A DNA stretch of 19,258 nt from Limnoglobus sp043757025 (GTDB taxonomy: Bacteria > Planctomycetota > Planctomycetia > Gemmatales > Gemmataceae). The DNA is taken from assembly GCA_043757025.1 (NCBI GenBank), contig JAYVQG010000304.1:1-19258 (forward strand). The letters run 5' to 3'. The notes below the pieces were generated by a model. That model saw nothing but the letters and a program-made list of their open reading frames with translations. It was not told the DNA's origin and searched no databases. Of this stretch, positions 1 to 6,284 are shown one piece after another (position 1 is the first letter of the stretch; each line of letters begins with the position of its first letter). The translations under genes and the position numbers were made by a program.

Positions 1-611
1 GGAGGGCCTGGAGAAGCGCGAGGCAAGGTGAGTTTACGAAAGTCGCGATCGAGAAGAGCGGATTTCGCAGGGGTTTTCACGCGACCGGGAATTGCTGTCA
101 CTCCGTGGCCTAACTCGTGTGCGATTACGTCGAGTGACTTGGTAAAGTCCGTAAATTGATCGCCGTCGCCGTCGCCGAATACCATCACCTGGCCATTGAA
201 ACCGGCGTTATTGTGATTCGAGCCGAAATGGACGTACCCGTCGAGGCGCATCCCGTTGTCGTCGAGCGAATCGCGATCGAACACCTCTTTGAAGAAGTCG
301 CGGGTCGTTCCTAGCCCATCGAACAAGCGGTTGACGGAATCGTCCGTAGAGGCTGCGCCATCTTCCGAGCGAGCCACGACAGCACCGTCGGTCGAAAAGC
401 TATTTTCGCAGTCGAAAATGGTCCGGCGTCCATTCGCGGATGCACTGGAAGCGCTAAAGGCGGCTCGCACGCTTCGCTCGCCGCGCATTTGGGCGGACAG
501 CGTCAGCGCCGCGAGCGCCGAACTTCGCACGTCTTTGTCTTTGCTCTCGAGGAGCTTCTCGAAGATGTACGGGGGAATGATGCACTGAATCGGATTTCGA
601 AGTCGACACAT
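1..611 (-). CDS. Protealysin-like M4 (thermolysin family) metallopeptidase, partial and apparently disrupted
   Basis: The minus-strand frame opens with ATG at 611, eight bases after a strong GGAGGT, and stays open to the window edge (about 203 codons seen). The first residues (MCRLRNPIQCIIPPYIFEKL) match the short protealysin-type propeptide. The N-terminal catalytic subdomain follows, with the family signatures VNRLFDGLGTTRDFFKEVF, VHFGSNHNNAGFNGQVMVFG and GDGDGDQF, ending in the zinc helix DVIAHELGHGVT. After that the similarity stops abruptly. The remaining ~31 residues (AIPGRVKTPAKSALL and on) do not resemble M4 proteins, and the GALNE-type segment carrying the third zinc ligand, expected about 24 residues past the first His, is absent in all three minus frames. 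The family are secreted or intracellular zinc endopeptidases; this copy looks inactive, either truncated by a rearrangement or spoiled by an assembly junction. Family call sure, intactness unlikely. Confidence 0.8.
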   Translation of the reverse strand, partial: MCRLRNPIQCIIPPYIFEKLLESKDKDVRSSALAALTLSAQMRGERSVRAAFSASSASANGRRTIFDCENSFSTDGAVVARSEDGAASTDDSVNRLFDGLGTTRDFFKEVFDRDSLDDNGMRLDGYVHFGSNHNNAGFNGQVMVFGDGDGDQFTDFTKSLDVIAHELGHGVTAIPGRVKTPAKSALLDRDFRKLTLPRASPGP

Positions 612-648
612 AACTGATACCTCCAGCGAAAAATGGGAAAAGGAGCGG

Positions 649-783
649 TCACTCTTTGAACGTGTCGTTCAAGAATTGCGCTAGGCGTACGCCGCCCTTG
701 GTTAGTTGCATTTCGACGATCTCGGCGGCCTCGACTCGGTAATCGGTCGAGAGTTTAAACGGCGCACTTTGCGATTGGGCGAT
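649..783 (-). pseudogene. C-terminal remnant of an S1/P1-type nuclease
   Basis: A 45-codon minus-strand open stretch ends at TGA (649-651) and is closed upstream by TAG at 784-786. It reads IAQSQSAPFKLSTDYRVEAA, then a helix with QLTKGGVRLAQFLNDTFKE at the very end. The pattern Y...A...V..QL...GVRLA..LN..F is the C-terminal helix of S1/P1 zinc-dependent nucleases, which cleave single-stranded nucleic acid and are normally secreted and about 270 residues long. The catalytic Trp-1, the His/Asp zinc ligands and the signal peptide would lie upstream, and I find nothing like them between 784 and 969. I therefore read it as a decayed or truncated copy. It lies 38 bases upstream of the broken M4 gene on the same strand, so both may have been hit by the same deletion history. 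Confidence 0.6.
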
Positions 784-969
784 CTATCTGGATAAGCGTG
801 CGATGTCGATTGTGCAGGCCAAAATTCCGAAATGCGCGCGTAGATTCCGATGCAAAGGCTTTGCAATCGTGACGGAATCGCTGGAACTGACTACCGAAGA
901 GACACGGCGATACCAGACTATATAAGATATGAGTGGCATTTGTCATACCCGGTCGACGTGGAGAATTCG

Positions 970-1857
970 ATGAAGGAGCACGTCCTACGAAAACGCTCTT
1001 CCAACCGAAAGAAATCGGGTTCGACGAAGGTGATCCCGTTCGTCTTGGTGGGATGTGTATCGTTCCTGATTGTCGGAATCGTTCTCGCGTTGTTCGTCTT
1101 CAAAGGCTCCATTCCATTTGGCCGCGGGCTAACGCTCGATATTCCGAACGCGAAAGTGACCCCTGAAAACTACGCGCTCTTGAAAAGCGGGGCCACGATT
1201 TCCGAAGTCGAAGCAATTCTCGGAAAAGGTCGGCTGCCGAATTCCGATGATTTCGACGCCATCTGCGGCGATAAGGAACAACGCTTCACGAACCCATACT
1301 TCAATGAGCGGTCTTCTTGGGAGGAGAACAATCGGCGCGGCTTGTTGTTGATCTGGGTCAATGTCTACGCTCGCCTAGTCGTGACATTCTCCGATCATCC
1401 GAATCGGGGCGGTCGACTTCTGCGCAAAGTGATGCTCATGCAGGACGGTTCGATCATCAGCGAAGCGAGCAATAATTTTCTATTCGCACCGATAGGCCCG
1501 AACAACCCGGAACCGCAACCGAACCAGAATCCGAACGCCGACCCGGCAGAATGGGAGAAGCTCGTCGGCACTTGGGAAATTCAGGGCGACCCCAGACTCC
1601 GCATCCGATTCGGTGCCGACAAGAAGATCGGGGACATCTTCATGCACGAGGGTCGGCAGATCCGCGAAAAGATATTTAGCGTTCGCGAAGTCAAGATTGA
1701 GAATGGGCGAATCGCACCGCAAGTCAGCTTGGGTACGGTGAACGGCAAGGGCATCAGTAGCGCAGCAATGGGGGTCTTCTGGTTTGAAAATGGCACGCTT
1801 CACCGCGACCCCGGCAGCGGATTTCCCATCCAAAACCTACTACGGGTAAACAAGTGA
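970..1857 (+). CDS. Hypothetical single-pass membrane-anchored protein
   Basis: About 295 residues from the ATG at 970, which has GGAG six to seven bases upstream; the longer open frame from 850 has no ribosome site. A basic N-terminus (KEHVLRKRSSNRKKSGSTK) precedes one hydrophobic segment at residues 21-45, giving an inside-to-outside anchor. The next part, VTPENYALLKSGATISEVEA followed by ILGKGR, resembles the helix-turn of SmpA/BamE-like domains (pattern: is/sgmt..eV..iLG.p), common in planctomycete hypotheticals. An Asn/Pro-rich linker (about residues 175-190) leads to a C-terminal domain starting at LVGTWEIQGDP, a lipocalin-like beta-rich opening often seen in Gemmata proteins. No catalytic motif is visible. 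It converges on the peroxiredoxin gene across a hairpin terminator. Function unknown. Confidence 0.8.
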   Translation: MKEHVLRKRSSNRKKSGSTKVIPFVLVGCVSFLIVGIVLALFVFKGSIPFGRGLTLDIPNAKVTPENYALLKSGATISEVEAILGKGRLPNSDDFDAICGDKEQRFTNPYFNERSSWEENNRRGLLLIWVNVYARLVVTFSDHPNRGGRLLRKVMLMQDGSIISEASNNFLFAPIGPNNPEPQPNQNPNADPAEWEKLVGTWEIQGDPRLRIRFGADKKIGDIFMHEGRQIREKIFSVREVKIENGRIAPQVSLGTVNGKGISSAAMGVFWFENGTLHRDPGSGFPIQNLLRVNK

Positions 1858-1866
1858 CTTTCCATG

Positions 1867-1893
1867 GTGGGGCACGTTTTTAATGTGCCCCAC
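1867..1893. terminator. Bidirectional terminator-like hairpin
   Basis: Perfect 9-bp inverted repeat GTGGGGCAC / GTGCCCCAC around a T-rich 9-base loop, in the 70-base gap between two convergent stop codons (+ strand stop ending at 1857, minus-strand stop beginning at 1928). No long T-tract follows on either side, so it may act as a transcript-end stabiliser as well as a terminator. Confidence 0.6.
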
Positions 1894-1927
1894 GTTTACG
1901 TCGATTCTGGCGGCGAGAAATCGGCGT

Positions 1928-2470
1928 TTACTTCGCGGCCAGTTCCTTCACGAATGCCAGCACTTCCGTCGGGTGCTTTTTCGGATCGACCTTGTCGTAG
2001 ATCTTCGCGATCTTGCCATCTTTGCCGACGACGAACGTCACGCGCTGCGACATCTTGCCGTTCGCCATCTGGATGCCGAGATCCTTGATCAGCGTCTGAT
2101 CGGTGTCGCACAGCAGCGCGTAGGGGAGCATGTGCTTGTCGGTGAATTCCTGGTTGAGCTTCGTGCCGTCGGCGCTCGCCCCGAGGAGAACGGTGCCTTC
2201 GGGGAACTCCTTGGCGATATCGCGGAAGCCGCACGACTCGGTGGTGCAGCCACCCGTCAACGCCTTCGGATACCAGAATACGACGACGATTTTGCCTTTG
2301 AGGTCGGCGATGCCGATGGTCTTCGCATCTTTTTTCACGAGATCGATCTGGGTGGCCTTCACGGCATCCGCCGGGAACGCATCGCCGACTTTGACTTTCA
2401 ACTTCGTGTCGTCGGCACACGCCGAGCCGACCGCGAAACTGAGACAAATCGCTGCAAAACAAGTACGCAT
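1928..2470 (-). CDS. Exported peroxiredoxin, PrxQ/BCP type
   Basis: A 180-residue thiol peroxidase that should reduce hydrogen peroxide and organic hydroperoxides. The N-terminus MRTCFAAICLSFAVGSACAD is a signal peptide with likely cleavage after SACA, so it acts outside the cytoplasm. The AhpC/TSA fold follows: DLKGKIVVVFWYPKALTGGC carries the P-x-x-x-T-x-x-C active site (P68, T72, peroxidatic C75), and the resolving Cys lies five residues on (C80, in TTESCGFRD), the one-helix arrangement of PrxQ/BCP. Further hallmarks are LLGASADGTKLNQEF, LPYALLCD and RVTFVVGKDGKI. The start at 2470 is chosen over longer frames because a signal peptide begins there and GAGG lies about eight bases upstream. 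No thioredoxin gene is adjacent to act as reductant. A single gene, divergent from infC. Confidence 0.93.
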   Translation of the reverse strand: MRTCFAAICLSFAVGSACADDTKLKVKVGDAFPADAVKATQIDLVKKDAKTIGIADLKGKIVVVFWYPKALTGGCTTESCGFRDIAKEFPEGTVLLGASADGTKLNQEFTDKHMLPYALLCDTDQTLIKDLGIQMANGKMSQRVTFVVGKDGKIAKIYDKVDPKKHPTEVLAFVKELAAK

Positions 2471-2607
2471 GAGCGGAACCTCGGAGAACGGGTGGGGGTA
2501 GGCAGTGGGTGGCGGTCGCACGAAAGTGAACCGTGAACCCGTTCGCATTGTCGATCCGGACGGTTCCGAAGGCAAGCGCTGCCACGGAAAATCTTGCAGT
2601 TATGGTG

Positions 2608-2642
2608 TTGACGCAGAAAAATTTCTGGGTTAAGCATATGAT
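2608..2642 (+). promoter_or_regulatory. Candidate sigma-70-type promoter for infC
   Basis: TTGACG at 2608-2613 is followed 17 bases later by TAAGCA (2631-2636), with TATGAT at 2637-2642 as an alternative -10 box (but then 23 bases from the -35). The stretch is distinctly AT-rich within GC-rich surroundings and sits about 110 bases upstream of the infC start. Motif-only call; either -10 reading is imperfect. Confidence 0.4.
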
Positions 2643-2701
2643 ATTCTGGATACTTCCCGTCGCGAACGGCAGACTCGGTAAAACCGAACCCGTTACGCGT
2701 C

Positions 2702-2720
2702 ATCGGCCAATGTGGCCGAT
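2702..2720 (+). promoter_or_regulatory. Leader hairpin upstream of infC ribosome site
   Basis: Perfect 7-bp inverted repeat ATCGGCC / GGCCGAT with a 5-base loop (AATGT), ending 24 bases before the infC Shine-Dalgarno. In the predicted leader RNA it could form an independent stem and influence ribosome access or message stability. Regulatory function is inference only. Confidence 0.4.
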
Positions 2721-2744
2721 ACGGGTTCGCCTTCGATTTCGTAG

Positions 2745-2749
2745 AGGAG
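2745..2749 (+). promoter_or_regulatory. Shine-Dalgarno that decides the infC start
   Basis: AGGAG lies seven bases before an in-frame ATC codon at 2757, an ideal spacing. The first in-frame ATG, at 2808, is preceded by a C/G-rich stretch (CCACTGGCCCGCGG) with no purine-rich ribosome site. This argues for initiation at ATC, as infC genes elsewhere use AUU or related rare starts. Confidence 0.6.
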
Positions 2750-2756
2750 TCTTCGC

Positions 2757-3518
2757 ATCCCGCCATTCGATCGAAATGCACCGCCCCGCGGCCCCACTGG
2801 CCCGCGGATGAACGAACAAATCCGCATTACCCCCATCCGCCTCATCGGGGCGGACGGCGAGCAGCACGGCATCGTCTCCACCGCTCAGGCGATGGAAATG
2901 GCCCGCGAAGTCGGTTTCGACCTCGTCGAAATCGCCGCGACCGAACGACCGCCCGTTTGCAAGATCATGGACTACGGCAAGTTCAAATATGCGCAGTCCA
3001 AGAAGTCCCATCAGAAAACCCACCAGCAGAAGCTGAAAGAACTTCGGGTACGCCCGAAGACCGGCACGCACGACGTCGATACGCGGTTGAACCAGGCACG
3101 CCAGTTCCTCGAAGACGGCGATAAGGTGCAGTTGAAGGTGCAGTTTCGCGGCCGCGAAATGCAGCACATCGAGGAAGGCCGTCGCATCATCGACGGCATG
3201 CTCGAAAAGCTGGCGGACGTCTGCAAGGTCGAGAAGATGCCGATGATGGAAGGCAAGCAGATGTCGGCATTGCTGGCCCCGAAGACCACCGGCAGCAGCG
3301 CCCCGCAGAAGAAACCTTCGGAGAAGAAGCCCGTCGATCCGAAGAAGCCGATCGACCCGCGTCGCTTGGCCGCCGAAGCCGCAAAAGCCGCCGCCCTCGC
3401 GGCGGCCGCTATCGCTGCCCCCGCTGTGGCTGGAACCGCACCAGTGACGGCCACGCCAGTTGCGACCGCAGCCGCCCCGGTTGCCGCGCCCGCGGTTGCC
3501 GAAGCACCGGCGAAGTAA
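2757..3518 (+). CDS. infC: Translation initiation factor IF-3 with Ala/Pro-rich C-terminal extension
   Basis: IF-3 binds the 30S subunit, prevents premature 50S joining and checks the start codon/initiator tRNA pairing. The N-domain is seen at NEQIRITPIRLIGADGEQHG and DLVEIAATERPPVCKIMDYG, the lysine-rich linker at KSHQKTHQQKLKELR, and the C-domain at RPKTGTHDVDTRLNQARQFL, VQFRGREM and MEGKQMSALLAP. The core ends about residue 158 counted from the ATG at 2808; a further ~77 residues are low-complexity Lys/Pro then Ala/Pro/Val, absent from typical ~180-residue IF-3. I place the start at ATC 2757 (adds 17 residues, 253 in all) because only that codon has a well-spaced AGGAG; the conventional ATG is 2808. 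Initiating at a rare codon fits the known autoregulation of infC by IF-3. Unlike the usual infC-rpmI-rplT operon, a terminator follows immediately. Confidence 0.93.
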   Translation: MPPFDRNAPPRGPTGPRMNEQIRITPIRLIGADGEQHGIVSTAQAMEMAREVGFDLVEIAATERPPVCKIMDYGKFKYAQSKKSHQKTHQQKLKELRVRPKTGTHDVDTRLNQARQFLEDGDKVQLKVQFRGREMQHIEEGRRIIDGMLEKLADVCKVEKMPMMEGKQMSALLAPKTTGSSAPQKKPSEKKPVDPKKPIDPRRLAAEAAKAAALAAAAIAAPAVAGTAPVTATPVATAAAPVAAPAVAEAPAK

Positions 3519-3520
3519 AC

Positions 3521-3559
3521 CGACGACTACCCAGGTAACCCCTGGGTAGTCGTCGATTG
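3521..3559 (+). terminator. Rho-independent-type terminator after infC
   Basis: A perfect 15-bp inverted repeat (CGACGACTACCCAGG at 3521-3535, complement at 3541-3555) with the 5-base loop TAACC starts two bases after the infC stop; a short ATTGTTT follows. One of the strongest hairpins in the window. It isolates infC as a single-gene transcript. Confidence 0.8.
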
Positions 3560-3602
3560 TTTCGCCGCCTCTCCATCACCTCGCGGACTGTCACGCCCAT
3601 TG

Positions 3603-3801
3603 CTACATCCGGTTCAAATGGACGTTGACCGAGGAGGCTCCAACGATTCGCGTACCGGCAATGTCCACGTACTTTTGACCGTGCTCGAAGGCATTCATGC
3701 GCGATGGGACGAGCAGTTCGCGCGGTCGTACTTCCAGCAGACATCACATGGGACAGATTCAGTGGTTGATCGCGCAACGCGGCTGGTGAAAGGTTGCCCA
3801 T
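3603..3801 (-). pseudogene. Possible frameshifted small hypothetical gene
   Basis: Two adjacent minus-strand frames look protein-like but are out of register. From an ATG at 3801 one frame reads MGNLSPAALRDQPLNLSHVM then SAGSTTA, and the other continues RELLVPSRMNAFEHGQKYVD, IAGTRIVGASSVNVHLNRM, ending at TAG (3603-3605). Joining them needs one frameshift near 3735-3740. Neither part belongs to a family I can name, and its 5' end would overlap the start of the DUF6157 gene on the other strand by two bases. It is offered because the 240-base gap otherwise holds nothing; it may be chance. Confidence 0.25.
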
Positions 3802-4222
3802 GGAGTTGATTTCCAACACGTTCGTACTCGTCGCGCCCGATTGCCCCGTGCGATGTGGCACTGTCCCCGTGCCACGCGGGGAGACGCCGACGGTACCGAT
3901 GTTGCAGCACGAGTTGCTGACAGCGAAGTCGTACGCGCTCACGCTCGAAGACCTGATGCTCGCGGTTCACATTCGCCGCGAAGGGCTATCGAAGGCTGAG
4001 GCGAAAGCGCAAGACGCTGCGATTCAAACGAAGTTGTTCGGCAAGCCGTACCCGTGCATGCGGGCGTCACCGCTACCCAAGAAGTACGGCTGGGGCGTCC
4101 ACCACGATCGCTCTGGCCGCATCGCGCTATACGGCGTCGAGTCGGCGGAGTATCAGAATTTCGCCAGCGGTGCCATCGAAGGCATCGAAGTCGTGCTGGC
4201 GATGCGCAGCAAGCGGGGATAA
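3800..4222 (+). CDS. DUF6157 family protein
   Basis: About 140 residues, full family length. The order of conserved blocks matches DUF6157: N-terminal NTFVLVAPDCPVRCGTVPVP, the block QHELLTAKSYALTLEDLMLA, then CMRASPLPKKYGWGVHHDRS and IALYGVESAEYQ, ending AMRSKRG. The KKYGWG(V/I)H and ALYG(V/I)ES blocks are the clearest signature. No enzymatic function is established for the family; it is a small soluble protein without signal peptide or membrane segments. I choose the ATG at 3800 (MELISNTF) rather than TTG at 3794; AAAGG lies about seven bases upstream. It is convergent with the PHP phosphatase gene, 19 bases apart, and has no clear functional partner here. Confidence 0.85.
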   Translation: MELISNTFVLVAPDCPVRCGTVPVPRGETPTVPMLQHELLTAKSYALTLEDLMLAVHIRREGLSKAEAKAQDAAIQTKLFGKPYPCMRASPLPKKYGWGVHHDRSGRIALYGVESAEYQNFASGAIEGIEVVLAMRSKRG

Positions 4223-4241
4223 GGCAGCAGGTGCCACGCTA

Positions 4242-5021
4242 CTAACCGAACAGCTTCGAGAACCAGCTTCGCGGAGGGTGATGTGGCGGTGCGGCGTTGA
4301 CGGGGCGACCTTCCATAATGGCGGAGGCCCAGATGTTTGCGATGCGGTCGGCGACGGCGGGGCCGGTCCATTCGACGATGCGATCGTAGCCGTCTTTGAG
4401 ACGCGGCGGACGCCAGTCCAGGTTGTGCCCGTCCGAACCGATCAGGTGAACCATCCCGCGCCGGATCCACGATTTCATCGCGCGTTCGTCGGTGGATCGC
4501 GTCGGTTCGGCGATCCGATGTGCGGTGAATTGGATCAAGCAACCCGCCGCAATCCAGCGTTCGCCGAGTAGATCGTCGTGGAGCAATTCGGGGTATCGTT
4601 CCGCATGGGCGACGATCAACCGCACGCCTTTCGGCCGGAGTGCCTCGGCGAGCGGAACGACGTCCACGAAAACGCCGTGCGGCATTTCGACCAGCAAAAA
4701 TTGACCGCGGTCGGCGACGGTCAGCAACGTACCGGCTTCGAGTCGCTCGACGAGATCGGCCGTCAGCATCACTTCGCCCGTCGGGTAAACGGCGAGCGGG
4801 ATGCCTGCGGTTTGGAGTTGTTCCGCGAGCGTTTTCGTGGCGGCGCGCAGTCGGTCGGCGTCGTTGTTCGGGTAACCGTCATTTTGGTGCGCGAGTGCGG
4901 CGGCGGCGCTGGCCCCCTCGGCAACGAGCATCCGCGCCATCGCGAGCGCCTCGTCGGCGTTGGCGGGGCCATCGTCGAGTCCCGCGAGTAAATGAACGTG
5001 AGTATCGATTATGGGTAACAT
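4242..5021 (-). CDS. CpsB/CapC/YwqE-like PHP-domain protein (putative tyrosine phosphatase)
   Basis: A 259-residue PHP-fold metal-dependent phosphoesterase. In this family the members dephosphorylate tyrosine residues, usually on bacterial tyrosine kinases controlling capsule or exopolysaccharide export. Metal-binding motifs are in order: IIDTHVHLLAGLDDGP (D6, H8, H10), AHQNDGYPNN (H45), GEV (E83), VEMPHG (E112), IVAHAERYPE (H139, E141) and GSDGHN (D197, H199). The usual ATPHH of motif two appears as ALAHQ, a departure from consensus. No signal peptide or transmembrane segment, so cytoplasmic. ATG at 5021 has GGTGA seven bases upstream. No tyrosine kinase, Wzz or glycosyltransferase gene lies in the window, so its substrate is not indicated. 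Divergent from the oxidoreductase gene. Confidence 0.85.
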   Translation of the reverse strand: MLPIIDTHVHLLAGLDDGPANADEALAMARMLVAEGASAAAALAHQNDGYPNNDADRLRAATKTLAEQLQTAGIPLAVYPTGEVMLTADLVERLEAGTLLTVADRGQFLLVEMPHGVFVDVVPLAEALRPKGVRLIVAHAERYPELLHDDLLGERWIAAGCLIQFTAHRIAEPTRSTDERAMKSWIRRGMVHLIGSDGHNLDWRPPRLKDGYDRIVEWTGPAVADRIANIWASAIMEGRPVNAAPPHHPPRSWFSKLFG

Positions 5022-5174
5022 CGAAGTTCACCATATGCATTCTGATTTGATCCTCCAAACGATGACTCTGCAAGAAGGCTATGCCGTCCGCCTCGGCTGG
5101 CAACAACCCGCGACGAATGGCCGCGATGGTGGCAGGTTCGATAAATTGAAGGAGGCCCACCACGGAGGAATGCG

Positions 5175-5798
5175 ATGGTAACCGAAGGAATCGTAATCTC
5201 GAGCGACACCGTGCGCGGGGACCGCTTGCCGCCCGGACAGTCGCGGACGGTGAAATGGCCGGTTTTGCACGAAGGGCCAGAACCGACCTTCGACCCCGCC
5301 ACCTGGGACTTCGCGATCTTCCCAAAACCACTCGTGGACGCGCCCGTTCGGTTCACGTGGCCGGAGTTCTGTGCGTTACCGCGAGTGAAAGTCTTCGCCG
5401 ACATGCACTGCGTCACGCGCTGGAGCAAGCTCGACAACCTCTGGGAAGGCGTCGCCACCCGCGAACTCCGCAACCATTGCACGATCGCCCCCGAAGCGAA
5501 ATTCGTGATGGTCCACTGCGAATATGGCTACACGACGAACTTACCGATCGACGATTTTTTCGCCGAAGACGCGTTGTTCGCGATGAAACACGACGGTCAA
5601 GATATGCCGCTCGATCGCGGTTACCCGTTACGCTTGGTGATTCCGAAACTCTATGCGTGGAAGAGCGCGAAGTGGGTACGCGGCATCGAGTTCATGACCG
5701 ACGACCGCCCCGGCTACTGGGAACGCCCCGAAAACGGCCAGTACCACATGCGAGGCAACCCGTGGACGGAGAGCCGATTTGCGGGTAAGACTTCGTAA
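5175..5798 (+). CDS. YuiH-like sulfite oxidase-family molybdopterin oxidoreductase
   Basis: A 207-residue soluble protein of the oxidoreductase molybdopterin-binding (sulfite oxidase core) superfamily. The molybdenum-ligating cysteine is C79 in VFADMHCVTRWSKLDNLWEG, the standard xxHCVTxWS motif. Further landmarks are ELRNHCTIAPEAKFVMVHCE, YTTNLPIDDFF, GYPLRLVIPKLYAWKSAKWV and RGIEFM near the C-terminus, the same order as YuiH-type proteins. There is no heme or dimerisation domain and no signal peptide, so this is the short cytoplasmic form; its physiological substrate is not established. ATG at 5175 has GGAGGA five bases upstream. The small hypothetical gene 23 bases downstream is probably cotranscribed. 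No molybdenum cofactor genes are nearby. Confidence 0.9.
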   Translation: MVTEGIVISSDTVRGDRLPPGQSRTVKWPVLHEGPEPTFDPATWDFAIFPKPLVDAPVRFTWPEFCALPRVKVFADMHCVTRWSKLDNLWEGVATRELRNHCTIAPEAKFVMVHCEYGYTTNLPIDDFFAEDALFAMKHDGQDMPLDRGYPLRLVIPKLYAWKSAKWVRGIEFMTDDRPGYWERPENGQYHMRGNPWTESRFAGKTS

Positions 5799-5821
5799 CC
5801 TCCCCGCCGAAAGGAACGACG

Positions 5822-6226
5822 ATGCCGAGACAACCGTGGGAAATCCGCCCAGCCAAGAAGCGGGTTGTGGTGACGGCTTCGATGAAAGCCCTCGTCGAAA
5901 CGAAGGCGAGAGATTCGATCGAGCGCGTAATGAAACCCAAGCACATTTTGCCGCCGGAGAAAGACGCACGCTTCAACTACGTCTCCGACATCGGGGCAAA
6001 GTGGTATCGGAATTACTTCTACTTTTTCTCGACGTATGCCTGCCCGAGTCCGAAGGCACTCGCGCCGAGTTTCGAGGTGAAGTTCGCGCGCATGGAGCCT
6101 CTACGAGACGGCACATTCGCGCTGTACTTCCTACGCCACACGGGCGAATGGGTGGGCATTTTCGACGCACTGACGCTGGACGAGTCCATAAAAGCCATCG
6201 AGGCCGACGGGTGGTTTACGCCGTAG
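5822..6226 (+). CDS. Conserved-looking small hypothetical protein
   Basis: A 134-residue soluble protein without signal peptide or membrane segments. The first ~40 residues are basic and helical (RPAKKRVVVTASMKALVETK); the rest is aromatic-rich: IGAKWYRNYFYFFSTYACPS, FEVKFARMEPLRDGTFALYF and LRHTGEWVGIF, ending in a short helix (LDESIKAIEADGWF). The FEVKFARM...RHTGEWV pattern suggests a compact beta-sheet domain of a real family that I do not recognise. AAGGA lies seven to eight bases before ATG 5822. It follows the YuiH-like gene by 23 bases on the same strand, so an operon is likely, but no functional link is evident. Confidence 0.75.
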   Translation: MPRQPWEIRPAKKRVVVTASMKALVETKARDSIERVMKPKHILPPEKDARFNYVSDIGAKWYRNYFYFFSTYACPSPKALAPSFEVKFARMEPLRDGTFALYFLRHTGEWVGIFDALTLDESIKAIEADGWFTP

Positions 6227-6284
6227 AGCGTCGGATTCACGGAAACTAATGGAATCGGCTTTTTGCACAAATGAGAAATGAAAG

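Noticed and set aside
741..921. Stop-free + strand frame ending ELTTEETRRYQTI
   Set aside because: No start codon with ribosome site at its head and no family resemblance; kept only as a hint of gene decay.
850..969. Upstream extension of the hypothetical gene at 970 to ATG 850
   Set aside because: No Shine-Dalgarno before 850, a TATATAAGAT-like promoter stretch inside, and the basic-plus-hydrophobic anchor starts cleanly at 970.
1896..2585. Long ORF in another minus frame and + strand ORFs over the peroxiredoxin gene
   Set aside because: Arg/His-rich shadow translations of the peroxiredoxin coding sequence, without motifs.
5035..5181. A 48-codon + strand ORF (MHSDLILQTMTLQEGYAVRL...) whose stop overlaps the start of the YuiH-like gene
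   Set aside because: No ribosome site before its ATG, no recognisable family, and it lies in a divergent promoter gap; the overlap is most simply chance. A coupled leader peptide cannot be excluded.
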